DNA of 64,000 nucleotides from Nansenia antarctica (lineage: Eukaryota; Chordata; Actinopteri; Argentiniformes; Microstomatidae), in the NCBI GenBank assembly GCA_963989245.1, contig OZ022345.1, positions 41,599,986 through 41,663,985 of the forward strand. Reading direction: 5' to 3'. The notes below the pieces were generated by a model that saw nothing but the letters and a program-made list of their open reading frames with translations, was not told where the DNA came from and searched no databases. The translations under genes were made by a program, and so were the position numbers. Positions 50,100 to 60,910 of this stretch are shown here, piece by piece (position 1 is the first letter of the stretch; each line of letters begins with the position of its first letter).

Positions 50100-50325
50100 C
50101 ATCTCTGTGTTAGACATGAGAAGTTTGGCCAACTTTGTTATTTGTCTCTCATCCACCATGTTGGTTTTGTGTGTTTCTTTTGTGTGTTTTTTTTGTTCCC
50201 ACAATGCCTCAGACCGTAAGGCGGTGCCCACCCACCTGCCTCTGGCGTTCTCCAGGTCCTCTCCTGCCGACCTGGAGAAACTACAGAACGCGCTGGAACA
50301 GCTCGCAAGCAAGCTCACACTCTGA
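43402..50325 (+). CDS. dhrs12: Dehydrogenase/reductase SDR family member 12
   Basis: Ten exons with GT-AG borders and matching phases: 43402-43457, 45491-45624, 46239-46321, 47007-47099, 47435-47516, 48346-48407, 48713-48817, 48931-49021, 49266-49403 and 50213-50325. They give 318 aa (human DHRS12 is about 317). The start MSFYRNAVWLVKGLQEYTKS parallels human MSLYRSVVWFAKGLREYTKS. Classical short-chain dehydrogenase motifs are present: the nucleotide-binding TGANSGIG at 46-53, NNAG at 124-127, a serine in VTVSSGG near 174, and catalytic YAQNK at 201-205. It is predicted to be an NAD(P)-dependent oxidoreductase whose substrate is not established. Introns are packed with repeats, including a 1.6-kb minisatellite in intron 1 and a LINE fragment in intron 5. 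No disabling mutation was seen. Confidence 0.94.
43888..45480. repeat. 23-24-bp minisatellite, about 65-70 units, in dhrs12 intron 1
   Basis: Unit TCATGTGGTCTTGTTGTGG followed by TTCAC, TCAC or TTAC, with occasional shortened units (TTGTCATG) and T/G or A variants at one position. The array ends a few bases before the exon 2 acceptor and contributes TTGCTCTTG to its pyrimidine tract. The unit lacks stops in plus-strand frames, which creates long but spurious open frames. Confidence 0.97.
45625..46238. other. dhrs12 intron 2
   Basis: Holds (CA)n at 45704-45748 and a poly-C run at 45946-45968. Nothing coding. Confidence 0.6.
46811..47000. repeat. (CT)n tract before dhrs12 exon 4
   Basis: About 190 bp of CT and CTTCCTCT repeats ending in the exon 4 acceptor CTCTCTCCAG. 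The pyrimidine-rich array serves as an enormous polypyrimidine tract. Confidence 0.92.
47643..48195 (-). mobile_element. 5'-truncated L2/CR1-type LINE in a dhrs12 intron
   Basis: Minus-strand ORF2 C-terminal remnant (LREYRILRSRTSRLQNSFFH and RAVTLLNN near 48050-48193). It is followed by a 3' UTR and the inverted terminus CTTTATTGTCATTGCAGAGT at 47661. It belongs to the same superfamily as the LINE at 12190-14280 but to a different subfamily by sequence. Confidence 0.75.
49022..49265. repeat. (CTGT)n array with duplicated exon-border segments
   Basis: A CTGT/CTGC array contains two extra copies of the acceptor and first bases of dhrs12 exon 9 (TGTAGCGGTCCAGTTGTCC at about 49152 and 49210). 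Each is followed by CTGACCCTGGTG, and the true exon begins at 49266. Confidence 0.85.
49404..50212. mobile_element. dhrs12 last intron with two retroelement fragments
   Basis: 49453-49690 is an inverted LINE 3' end ((GAAT)n then GGACTTTATTGTCATTGCTA and AACGAAATTTAGGAGGGGTG), the same family as 12190-14280. 49812-50098 is the second copy of the dispersed unit seen at 16465-16710, ending in (ATT)n at 50053-50098. Confidence 0.7.
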
Positions 50326-50891
50326 CCAGCACAGCCCCTGAAGGTCATGACGGGGTCGGAGGCGGGGTCGGAGAGGTTGTGAAGAGACTCCTGGTCCTGT
50401 GTGGTGCGGTTGTCAGAACCAACACTCCTCCACGCTACAAACTGTTTAGTATTGAAGATGCGTATCGAAGATGTGAAAATATATATGTTAATTGTGTGGT
50501 TTTGATGTGATTGCTAAGATCAGAGTACGCTCTGCTAACAGTCATGTGACCAAACGTGTGCCAGGTATGTTTGTCCTTTAAAAGTTTGGCAGAAATGTGC
50601 CAGACAGAGCTAATGAAGGTGTCTCTTATGTGCTACAGGATGTCCATGTGGTTGCATGTCTGTGAGGGTGTGTGTCTCTAAGGGTGTGTGTGTGTGTGTG
50701 TGTGTGAGGGTGTGTGTCTGTGCGGGTGTGTGTCTGTGAGGGTGTGTGTGTGTGTGTGTGAGGGTGTGTGTCTGTAAGGGTGTGTGTCTGTGCGAGTGTG
50801 TGTGTGTGTGCGGGTGTGTGTCTGTAAGGGTGTGTGTCTTTAAGGGTGTGTGTGTGTGTGTGGGGGGTGTGTCTGTAAGGATGTGTGTCTC

Positions 50892-50933
<42 letters not shown>

Positions 50934-50991
50934 TGTAAGGGTGTGTGTGTGTGTGTGTGAGGGTGTGTGTCTGTAAGGGTGTGTGTCTGTA

Positions 50992-51029
<38 letters not shown>

Positions 51030-51126
51030 TGTGTGTCTGTGAGGGTGTGTGTGTATCTGTGAGGGTGATTACATTTTTTTTTCCCACTTTTCCCCTGAAT
51101 AAAGAAAAAATGGTTTTAATACTCAC
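50326..51126. repeat. dhrs12 3' flank with GT-rich minisatellite
   Basis: 50660-51070 consists of GTGTGTGTCTGTAAGG and GTGTGTGAGGGT units with (GT)n. An AATAAAG lies at 51098-51104. I see no C-type lectin domain exon here although the lectin-like fragment points into this region. Confidence 0.8.
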
Positions 51127-51804
<678 letters not shown>

Positions 51805-52449
51805 TGTCCACCACTGTCTTAATGATCGTATGATTCAACCAGGCAACTTCACATGGAAATAAATACCAATCAACAGGAAACTGTCAAAACACAAAACAAC
51901 TAAATGGGATTGGCCGTTGAGATGATTGCATTAGGTCAGATATTATCGCTTCACTAATATCCTACCTATTTCTTAATACCTTCTCTCTCTCTGTGATTCC
52001 CCCACCCACCCACTCTCACTCACTCACTCTCACTCTCTCTCTCTCCCCCTCTCTCTCTCTCCCCGAGCTTAATAATGTTGCATTGCGTCAGGAGAGGATA
52101 GCAATCTTTTTAAAGCAGAAAACACAAGATGGAGGCTGGTCAGGGCCAGGATGTGAGCAATGTGTTTACAGAGTTGGTGAGAGAAATTATTAGACGGGAC
52201 TTCTTTTTTTGGTATATGAAAATACATACGGTACATGGCATTTGTGTTTAAGGGGGAATGTCTTGGTGCTGAGTCTGTCTGTTGGCTAGGAGACCAAGCT
52301 TTGTTTGTCATGCTGATTACCGTAGATGGTGACACCATATCTGGCATAATACCTACAGGTAAACTAACACAGCAAAATAACTCACATTACTAGAGCATGT
52401 TTTTATTATATTTTACATTGTCATTAAGTAAAATCGCATCACTCACCGA
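51805..52449. other. Non-coding sequence between lectin fragment and minisatellite
   Basis: CT-rich sequence at 51980-52065 is the only pattern. The sequence after the array reads (minus strand) CAGGATCG|GTGAGTGATG, a donor-like site, but no linked exon was found. Confidence 0.4.
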
Positions 52450-52894
52450 TCCTGCAGCCCACAGATCTACCAGCCCATACACCAGCCCCACAGCCCACAG
52501 ATCTACCAGCCCATACACCAGCCCCACAGCCCACAGATCTACCAGCCCATACACCAGCCCCACAGCCCACAGATCTACCAGCCCATACACCAGCCCCACA
52601 GCCCACAGATCTACCAGCCCATACACCAGCCCCACAGCCCACAGATCTACCAGCCCATACACCAGCCCCACAGCCCACAGATCTACCAGCCCATACACCA
52701 GCCCCACAGCCCACAGATCTACCAGCCCATACACCAGCCCCACAGCCCACAGATCTACCAGCCCATACACCAGCCCCACAGCCCACAGATCTACCAGCCC
52801 ATACACCAGCCCCACAGCCCACAGATCTACCAGCCCATACACCAGCCCCACAGCCCACAGATCTACCAGCCCATACACCAGCCCCACAGCCCAC
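52450..52894. repeat. 36-bp minisatellite, about 12 near-identical units
   Basis: Unit AGATCTACCAGCCCATACAC + CAGCCCCACAGCCCAC, tandem with essentially no variation. Because 36 is a multiple of three, several frames stay open on both strands (for example a dodecapeptide WAVGLVYGLVDL on the minus strand). Confidence 0.97.
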
Positions 52895-53683
52895 AATATG
52901 TCAATATGTTTCATGCAGACAAGTAGGAAAATGATATTCTACTGATGACTTTGCAATTTTCAAGCTGATTATTAAATTGTTTCTCACAGTACAGGTGTTA
53001 GTGGCACCCTGAACTGGTCCCTGGACCATTGTTGGTCCCTTCTGAATCCCTACTGATTAAAACGTAGACATACATTTAAAACATACATAACAACAAATGA
53101 CAAAAAAAATAAGTCAGCAATGCTCACAGCCTTAGTTTTTACAGAGCATCATAAAAACACATAACAAAAAACACACCATCCACACACAAAACAATAAATA
53201 ACAGAAATATAATTCCAATTAAAATACTGGATAAAGAGTCATCTCAGATTTTGTCCACAGCTTCCCCTATGGTTGTCTTTTTCAAAATGGCCACCAAGCA
53301 TCACATAGGGTCGGCCACTCCCATTTTGAATGGCCATAACTGAATGAAATATTGGTGCAGTAAGCCCAATGTTAGTTAATAATGTTTGTAGGGGGTAGCG
53401 AACATAAACAAGACAATATATGTTGGCTTGTGATATGGCTTGCATCAGTAAGTTCAACTATAGTAATCCGTATTACTTGTTATTATTATTTGCCTTTTTC
53501 TGCTGCCTCTACAGCTTAAACCACTTAAGTTAGAAACTTCAAAACAACTTTATACTATGCAGACTTCCCCTATTCAGGTTGCTTTAAAAACACCTTCTGA
53601 TACCATCCATACAGTTTGAGCTATACTCAAGTGCATGGAATTCTTATGGCCATTCGCTCAGTTAACAAAATTACATTATATAT
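52895..53683. other. Non-coding AT-rich sequence
   Basis: No exon, RNA or clear repeat was identified. Short stretches such as GGCCACCAAGCATCACATAGG are suggestive of repeat-derived sequence but not assigned. Confidence 0.35.
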
Positions 53684-54060
53684 ATGGCAAGGCAAGTTTA
53701 TTAGTACAGCACATTTCATACAACAGGGGCAATTCAATGTGCTTTACATACGTTATTTAAAAATACAGCAAGAGCAGCATAGTAAGAAAATGAAAATTAC
53801 AATGAATAAAAGCAAATATAAGAAGTAAATAGATAAAACATTTAATAAGAATGGAAAAAAGACATTGATAGAAGTGTTTGTGTTTAATCATAACTGGTGC
53901 AAAACATTAAGGTTTTTAGCATAGATTTAAATATTTTAAGGGTTTGGGGCCTGTTTGATTTCTTCAGTGAGTTTGTTCCAGGAGCAGGCAGCAGCGTGAC
54001 TGAAAGCTGCTGCACCGTGTTTTGTTTTTACTCTTGGAACGATTAGCTGATTAGCCTCAG
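53684..54060 (-). mobile_element. Retroelement fragment related to the one nested in Tc1
   Basis: Begins GGCAAGGCAAGTTTATTAGT and contains CAATGTGCTTTACATACGTT and GTTTGTTCCAGGAGCAGGCA, the counterpart of GGAGTTCCAGAGGCGAGGGG at 8866-8885. The inverted orientation (3' end at left) is inferred. Confidence 0.5.
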
Positions 54061-54346
54061 CTGACCTTAGGGACGAACACTCCCATGATCCCATCTCTTT
54101 CCTTTACCTTCTTTGGTGCGTCTTTGTTTGTCACTCATTGTATTTCTTATTTCACAACTTCTTCGGAAAAACTCTTGGTTGGATGTAACTCGGACGGTCT
54201 CATCTCTGGTCTCAGTGGTTTTTTAAGTCTTTGTCTGTTTCACCTTCACCCTTCACCTCAGTTCTACTGCTGTGTGCCTATGTCTCCTCCCTGACCTTTC
54301 TGTGACCTTTAACCTTCGACCTCTCACTGCTCTTCCTCCCCCTCAG

Positions 54347-56053
54347 GGTCAGTATTGACCCGTCCAAACGGCAGACAGCCAAACCTTCCACCCCTCCTGC
54401 ACAGGGAGACAAGACTCTTAGTAAGTCTTCTGTCCAACCGACCTCTCCTCTCCTCCTCCCACTCCCTCCCTCCCTCCCTCCTTCTCTCCCTCCTTCCCTC
54501 CTTCTCTCCCTCCTTTTATCACCCCTGCGTTTGCGGCCTGTGATCCATGTCTTACATTCTTTCTTTCTTTCTTTCTTTTCATGTATCCGTAAACAAAAAC
54601 AAAAGAAAATATATACACTACTTTTTTTCAGAATCCATCTTTTCTTCCAGATTCAGGAGCGGAAGATATAGAGAGTTGTAGGAAGTCTCAGATGGAGATA
54701 TAGCGACAGCGTAAGTAAGGGATCATTAAAACCCCCTACCCCCCCCCCCCCCCCCCCCCCCCAAAGAGAGCTCTCACCCTGTCTGTGTTTCAAGTCTATG
54801 TGAGAGAACAAACTCTGATGATGCACACCCCAGTCCTGTCCTGTCCCGTCCCCCCCTCTCCCATATGTGTATGTAAAACCCTCACAGCCCCCCCCCCCCC
54901 CGTCCCACATAACAGCCTCAGAGCCTTTTTTTCGGCCTTTCTATTCTTGCCCCCTATCCCCCTGGGCCGTCAGCAATGCTGCAGGAACACCAGCCAGCCA
55001 AGAGACCCTCAGGAGCAGCTTCTCCTCCGCCTGTCCTGCCCTGTCCTGTCCTGTCCTCTGTCCTGTCCTGTCCTGTCCCCTGTCCTGTCTTATCCCCTGT
55101 CCTGTCCCCAGCCAGCCCAGAGACCCTCAGGAGCAGCTTCTCTCTGCCTCCCTGCTGGCTGACGTCCAGGCTGGTCTGCATGTCCTGATGTCCTGATGTC
55201 CTGATGTCCTGATGTCCCCAGCAGGGGAGCTTGAGAGAACCGGGAGATTTGAGGGCTCAATGTGAGGTATCTGCGCTGGTCCTGACCCCCACAGGCTTCA
55301 AGCCTCCTCCTCCCGCCACCATGCTATGAACCCCCCCCCCCCCATCCCTCCATCCAGTCAGTCAGTCAGTCCCTAGCCCCCCCGGTCCATCCAGGATGTC
55401 TCCCCGCTCCTCCCATTAGAAGCTTATGAGGGGATCTGAATGGGGTGTGTTGGTGTTGTTGGTGCTTTAAGTGCGTGTTGTGATTGTGCCCCCCCCCCCC
55501 CCCCCTCCCCCGGTCTGCATGACACCGCTCTGCTTGTGTGCTGCATAACCGCCAGTCAGTCGCATGCTCACGACCCCGCAATCAACACCCTGCATGGTCG
55601 TGTTGTCGGTTTATTGAGACCTCTGTGTGTCTGTACAGGTTTGATGGATACATTTTGTCCATTTCCTGTCTCCTGTGTGTCATTTCCTGTCTTCCTGTCT
55701 CCCACCCTGCAGTCGCCATGTACCTGGGGATCAGAAAGGGGAAAGGGCGGGCGGTAAACCCCGCTCCCTCAGGTTCACTTGGAGTATGCGGACCACCAGC
55801 TCACTGGAGCCCAGCCACATAGGGGGAGATCCGCAAGGTGCTCGACGCCAACAACTGCGACTACGAACAGCAGGAAACTCTCCTGCTGTGTGTCCACGGA
55901 GACGGACACGCTGAGAACCTTGTCCAGTGGGAGATGGAGGTGTGTAAGCTGCCCCGCCTCTCCCTCAACGGCGTGAGGTTCAAGAGGATATCCGGCTCAT
56001 CCATCGCTTTTAAAAATATTGCTTCCAAAGTCTCCAACGAGTTAAAGCTCTGA
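54347..56053 (+). pseudogene. mark3: MARK-family kinase 3' exons (KA1 domain), kinase part missing
   Basis: The last exon 55713-56053 encodes a C-terminal linker GGKPRSLRFTWSMRTTSSLE and then the membrane-binding kinase-associated KA1 domain EIRKVLDANNCDYEQQETLL, VQWEMEVCKLPRLSLNGVRF and SSIAFKNIASKVSNELKL. The two parts are in different frames. Relative to the usual DMMREIRK, about two bases are missing at 55818-55835 (CACATAGGGGGAGATC). A possible preceding exon is 54347-54420 (SIDPSKRQTAKP). No kinase or UBA exon exists upstream, where unrelated genes lie. MARK kinases phosphorylate microtubule-associated proteins. The tail-to-tail position with ckb parallels human MARK3-CKB, hence the symbol. 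Read as a degenerate leftover, or as a breakpoint or assembly truncation with an indel. Confidence 0.7.
54421..55712. other. Low-complexity region between the MARK-like exons
   Basis: (CTCC)n at 54455-54515, (TTCT)n at 54558-54578, poly-C runs near 54738, 54888, 55330 and 55490, and a CCTGT array at 55040-55110. A 41-bp segment CAGCCCAGAGACCCTCAGGA + GCAGCTTCTC is duplicated (54994 and 55112). Confidence 0.7.
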
Positions 56054-56812
56054 ACACAAGGGCCGAATATTATCTAGAACGTATTTAAGCTGTACAATCA
56101 TTAAAGTAGCAGTTTCCAAATGTTTTTTAACAAGAATACACAGAGTATGTATTGAATATTATAATGTATAGAGTAATGCTTTGGCAATAATCACTGAATA
56201 ACTTACTAATAACTACAGTATAATCTGGCCATATTTGGCCAACATAACGAGTTGAATATGATTTGTCATGCTGTGAACGTGGACAAAGAGCATTTCTAGT
56301 CTTTGGTATTATTTATTTCATCTTTTCTCTCCTCATGAAACCTTAGCATTGTTTTCAGTGTACATAATGTATCTTACTTCCAGACAGCCACACATTGTTA
56401 TACTCCATTTTTAAAAAATATTGTTTAAAAGTAGAGCTCATGGAATTCATGTAAAATGTATGCTCACAAGGTCAGAGTCACCCGTGTCTCAATTAAAATG
56501 TCTGTAAACATGGTTCACAGTCTTGACTTCTCATGCTAAGGGTCGATCGTGTGGCTTATTTAAATACCAAGAAGGATCATGGGTAACTTCAGCACGCATG
56601 CAGTGACAAAGAACAAACGCAGTCAACCACAGATCGAAACATTTTATTGTCGTGTTTTCAGATCCACTCTCACGTTGAAAGAAGACCTTGCGTGAGAGAG
56701 TAAGTGCTCTTTAATACAGAGTGCATTCCAGGATAGTGTCACACATTCATTCAGACATGGGGAGGGGGAGGGAGGGAGGGAGGGGGGGAGGGGTGTCCAA
56801 CCAGGGGAGAGT
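56054..56812. other. Convergent 3' untranslated regions of the MARK remnant and ckb
   Basis: AATAAA on the minus strand at 56648-56643 lies 165 nt beyond the ckb stop and is its likely polyadenylation signal. ATTAAA at 56100-56105 or near 56492 would serve the plus-strand gene. GGGAGGGAGGG-rich sequence is at 56761-56800. Confidence 0.55.
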
Positions 56813-59800
56813 TTACTTCTGGGCGGGCATCAGGTCATCGATTGACCCGCCCTTCTCCAGCTTCTTCTCCATCTCCACCAGCAGCTTCACGCCGTCCACC
56901 ACCATCTGCATCAGCGCCACCTCAGAGAAGCCCAGCCGGTCGGCGTTGGAGATGTCGAAGGTTCCTCCCACAGCCGCGGTGTCCACGCCACCTGAGGAGA
57001 GGCCAGACCGTTAGTCACCAGCCATCAACACAGGGGTTTCAGAACCGATACAGTATTCCTTCTGGCAAACGTATTGTCAGTATTACATGACGACATCATC
57101 ATCATCATCTCCTTTACCTGTTCCGCGTTTCTGAAGCCTCAGCTTCTTGAGGATCTCCTCAAACTTGGTGTGCTTGCTGACGTTGGGGATCTTGACGTGG
57201 ACGCCGGCGCGCAGCCCCGTGCCGAGGTTAGAGGGGCAGGTCAGCACGTAGCCCAGGTGCTCGTTCCACATGAAGGCGTGGCCGTTGTCTTTGAACAGAG
57301 ACTCGATCTGCGGAGAAGGAGATTCGGGGGGTAGGGGCAGAATTTAGTTAAGAAGGTCGACATCGACGTTACCACAGAGTCGATAACTAGCAACATTTTT
57401 ATAAAAACACCACGTTCTGAACGTGTGACGATGGTAAGTTACGGTGGAGATGATTGGCAGGTCTAGCTCGCCCAACCAGACGCCCCCTGGGTCTCACCTT
57501 GGTGAGGCCGGTGCAGAAGCGTGTGAACACCTCCCTCATGTTGCCTCCCTTCTGCATGGAGATGACCCTCAGGTGGTCCTCCTCGTTCACCCACACCAGG
57601 AACGTCTTGTTCTCGTTGTGCCTGAGACAGAGGAGAGCCTTAAACAACCTTCCTCTGAGCTCAGGAAGTAAGGCTTCTGAAGCACCAAATGTAATGTATG
57701 TATAAATAAGCCTTATTAACACCAGAACAGCCGTGGGTGGGGTCTTTTGACCGTGAGAGTAAAATTATTGTTATATCTTTGCACTTGATCAAATTCCAGG
57801 ACCACTAGTGGTCGTTGTGTGTAAGTAGCCGCTTCCCATTGTAAAGACTATGGTCGTTTGACCCCCCGAGGCGCCTCACCAGATGCCCCGGCCGTCGGGC
57901 CAGTCCCGGCCCATCCCGGCGGACAGCAGCAGAGGAGACACGGGCTTGTCGAACAGGAAGTGGTCGTCGATCAGCAGCTGCTGCTCCTCGTCCGTCATGT
58001 TCTTCAGGGCGTAGTACTTCCCCTTCAGGTCACCTGACAGGGCGGCCAGGGCTGGAGAGGAACGGACATGTTAGCTCCTCTGGGGCTCGGGCGGTAGAGC
58101 ATGGCGCTAACAGCGCTTAGGTTGTGGGTTCGATTCCCGCTGGGACCGTATATACTAAAATGTAATGAGTGACTTACATTACTCACTGCAATGTAAGTGT
58201 CTTTGGATAAACGTGTCAGCTGAATGGTGTATGTTATTATATTATTATATCAGCTCCGTTTGAGTCTCCGTTCATCTGGAGGATTAAATGTGTGGTGTCC
58301 CTCTTCTTACCTTCACTAATCCTGCCATGTAACACCAGTATTATTAACACCAGTATTTACATTACAAGCCACAAATGACCTGTTCAAAACAGCCAAACAA
58401 AGCCAGTGACCTAAAACTGTTTAACAAAGACATCCCCATACGACTCGCCAACTCTCCTGTCAATAACTTGCATTAATTCGGCTTGCCACCAGAGGGGGCC
58501 CTCTACACAGTAATGTGGAAATGCATCATGACAGGGTGGCGTGCAGAGCTCCTGACCCGTTGCTGTGCAGAATGCTGTCTGTCCTCTGCTCCGTTATAGG
58601 TCATGGCTGGACAGAAACATCCACCTTTATCCTAAGCCTGCTTAGTGGTGCGTCAGCTTCTGTCCACCGCAACCCCCTCCCCTGTCATCCTCATCTAACC
58701 CCGCCCCTGTCACCCTCATCTAAACATCTGTGCTCAACTCTACGTACCACCCTACCCCTCTATGTACCACCCTACCCCTCTATACCGCCCTACATACCAC
58801 CCTATCCCTCTATGTACCACCCTACCACTCCATGTACCACCTTATCACTCCACTATGTACTACCCTACCCCTCGACGTACCACCCTACCCTACCCTACCC
58901 CTCTACGTACCACCCTACCCCTCCATGTACCACCCTATCCTACCCCTCCATGTATCACCCTATCCTACCACTCCACGTACCACCCTACCCCCATCACTCC
59001 AAGTAACATCCAAGTAAACCCTCGCCACACGGCCCCTCTCCTCCGTACCCTCTATGGAGAGCTTCTCGATGCCCCTCCTCTCCCCGCGGCTGCAGTGGGG
59101 GGGCAGGCAGAACCCGCGGACGCTCCGGCCTGTCCGGACGCGGGAGCTCAGGACGTAGTTGGGGTCCAGGTCATCTCCGCCCTGCAACAACACACAGCGG
59201 TTAGCCTCTCTGCAGGAGGGTAGAGGGCTTCAATAAACCATGGGTCTCCCATCTCCAGAGAGACAGACTGACAGCCGTGTGTCAGGGAACAGAACAGCAC
59301 CGGACCTTCAGGTTCTCTGGGTTCAGGTCGGTCTTGTGCTTGTCGGAGGGTTTGTAGCCTCGGTGTCTCTCCTCGATGACGGGGTCCAGCAGCTCCTTGA
59401 ACACCTCGTAGGTCTCCTCGTCTCCCGCCACGCACCCCACCGTCATGATGAAGGGATGGCCTGGAGGAGAGACCAATCAGGAGGGGGCTTAGATGGAGAC
59501 ACACACTCAGGACCAATGACCAGGGTGGTGTTCCATCAACAACGCTAAAGGGAAAATCCAGGCTTATTCTGATAAGTCTAGTTATCCAAAATAAGCCTGG
59601 ATGTTCCTTTATAGACGTTGATGGAACAACCCCCAGGTCACTGACCAAAGCTCAGAATGTCATCAAGCTCAAGGCCTATACTGAGACTGAGAATGGGGAT
59701 GGGTGTGTGTTACCAGGATTATCAACCCCTGTCTGAATGACCCCGTCTATGGTGAAGCCGTTGGGGGTGGCTCTCTCTCGGAGCTGCTTGTATATGTCCT

Positions 59801-59891
59801 GGGTTAAGAACTTGGCCATGTGGTTGTTGTGCTGGCTGAGGTCTGGGAACTCCTCGTCAGGCGACAGCCTCTTGATTGTCACTTTGGCCAT
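56813..59891 (-). CDS. ckb: Creatine kinase, brain type (CKB), with a non-canonical first coding exon
   Basis: Seven exons on the minus strand with GT-AG borders and matching phases: 59891-59714 (ATG; exon begins 59901), 59460-59306, 59181-59049, 58051-57880, 57621-57498, 57307-57118 and 56991-56813. They give 376 aa. It transfers phosphate between ATP and creatine in the cytosol. Motifs include SSRVRTGRSVRGFCLPPHCS, WVNEEDHLRVISMQKGGNM (catalytic glutamate) and LTCPSNLGTGLRAG with the reactive cysteine at 278 (canonical 283). B-type wording includes FTRFCTGLT, DRLGFSEV and IDDLMPAQK. The N-terminus MAKVTIKRLSPDEEFPDL replaces the usual MPF... start and makes the protein five residues shorter. 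A second, disrupted canonical first coding exon lies upstream (60430-63195). The start ATG is preceded by an overlapping out-of-frame ATG at 59899. M-type creatine kinase is the main alternative. Confidence 0.93.
58077..58250 (+). mobile_element. tRNA-derived SINE in a ckb intron
   Basis: Head GGCTCGGGCGGTAGAGCATG (A box) and GGTTGTGGGTTCGATTCCCG (B box), then a short body and a tail CTTTGGATAAACGTGTCAGC + TGAATG. That tail matches the L2-type tails of fish SINEs, ending in (ATT)n. The tRNA-like head could be miscalled as a tRNA but lacks a proper anticodon arm and acceptor stem. Confidence 0.8.
58252..58738. other. ckb intron sequence
   Basis: No exon or repeat recognised. Part of the large intron between the exons at 59049 and 58051. 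Confidence 0.4.
58739..59000. repeat. Degenerate minisatellite in a ckb intron
   Basis: Units of about 20 bp (CTCTATGTACCACCCTACCC and variants) repeated roughly a dozen times. It ends 49 bp from the ckb exon at 59049. Confidence 0.9.
59529..59628. mobile_element. 100-bp hairpin MITE, family D
   Basis: GTTCCATCAACAACGCTAAAG at the left pairs with the inverted CTTTATAGACGTTGATGGAAC at the right, and inner arms ATCCAGGCTTATT/AATAAGCCTGGAT. A related half-element is at about 27850-27900 in fbxo39 intron 3. Confidence 0.8.
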
Positions 59892-60429
59892 TTGGTCATT
59901 GCTGAACAGTAACAACAAACACATTCTACAGGGTAAGGGGAAGCTACCTGTTATGCTTAAAAAAAATGCATATGGCATTTTTGAAATCTACATTCTCCTT
60001 AAAAAACTTGGTAGGCTAGTAAGGTAGGTTAAGTGTTGATTGTAAGTCGCTTTGGAATAAGCCGGCGTCTGCTAAATGCCAAAAATGTAAATGTAAGGGG
60101 GCAACTGTCAGCTAGTGACATTCTTGTTGCCTGTTAAATGTTATTATGGCATGCCTGACTAACCAAATAATTGACCTATGTTCCAGCTACTAACACTGAG
60201 TGAGAGGCAGACCAATTGAATAAACTGCAACTATACACTTGATGCCGAAATGTTGCTGTAATGTTTTAACCCATCGGCAAGGTCATTGTGCAGAACAGAA
60301 GTGTGTCCTTGAAACGTGACGATCAGAAGCCGTCACATCGGATCCAGAGACGCCCTAAACGCCCCTCGCTAAACCCCGTTAGCAGGCAGGACAGGTGTCT
60401 GGGTGGTTGAAAGCCGCTTGACTCTTTAC

Positions 60430-60533
60430 CTGGGTTATCTACCCCGGTCTGAATGACGTCATCCAGTGTAAATCCACTGGGCGTTTGTTTGCTCCTCAGC
60501 CGCTCGTAGATGGCGGGAGTCAGGACCTTGGAC
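60430..60533 (-). pseudogene. Canonical ckb first coding exon, 3' part, cut by a transposon
   Basis: On the minus strand this encodes KVLTPAIYERLRSKQTPSGF followed by TLDDVIQTGVDNPG and a consensus donor CCAG|GTAAAG at 60430. It is a close relative of the intact exon at 59714-59891 and closer to textbook CKB. Its 5' side stops abruptly at the transposon end at 60534. About 90 bp expected between MPF and KVLT are missing from both sides of the insertion. Confidence 0.85.
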
Positions 60534-60910
60534 CAGTGGCGGACTCAGGCTGTTTGAAGGGCAGGGGCGAAAAGAAAAAAAGGGCACCTACTGCACGACA
60601 TGGGACCCCATCACGCGGAAAAAAAAATCGTGCAAAAAATGAAATCAAGCTGCGCGCGAAAGACAACCGCTCCGCCACTAATGTGAAAAATCCTGGAGGA
60701 AACACTGGATTTAGTATCATTGCACCCATGCTGTTTTGTGAATGAGACGACCGTTGAGTGATGACTGCCTACTGCCAAGTCATATTACATTCTACATTCT
60801 ACATTATATATAATGTAATATTATATAAGTGTAATATTATTACAGCAAACATGTCGGCAGTTTAGCATTTCTGTTCTCTGAAAGACAACAAGAGGCACAT
60901 TATGACATTA

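Noticed and set aside
50890..51126. A fourth lectin exon (RGKVGKKNVITLTD...) after acceptor TTTATTCAG
   Set aside because: The frame dissolves at once into CA-repeat translation and has no lectin-domain residues; the acceptor may be fortuitous.
52390..52945. Repeat-encoded proteins of 150-180 residues on both strands
   Set aside because: A 36-bp tandem array keeps several frames open by chance; no codon bias, start context or confirmed splice partner.
58077..58150. A tRNA gene in the ckb intron
   Set aside because: A and B boxes are present, but there is no proper acceptor stem or anticodon arm, and an L2-type tail follows; it is a SINE.
56813..59891. Assignment of the creatine kinase as muscle type (ckm) next to MARK4
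   Set aside because: Residue choices (FCLPPHCS, FTRFCTGLT, DRLGFSEV, DDLMPAQK) and the MPF-S start stub fit the brain-type gene; the KA1 sequence next door is also unlike the divergent MARK4 tail as I recall it.
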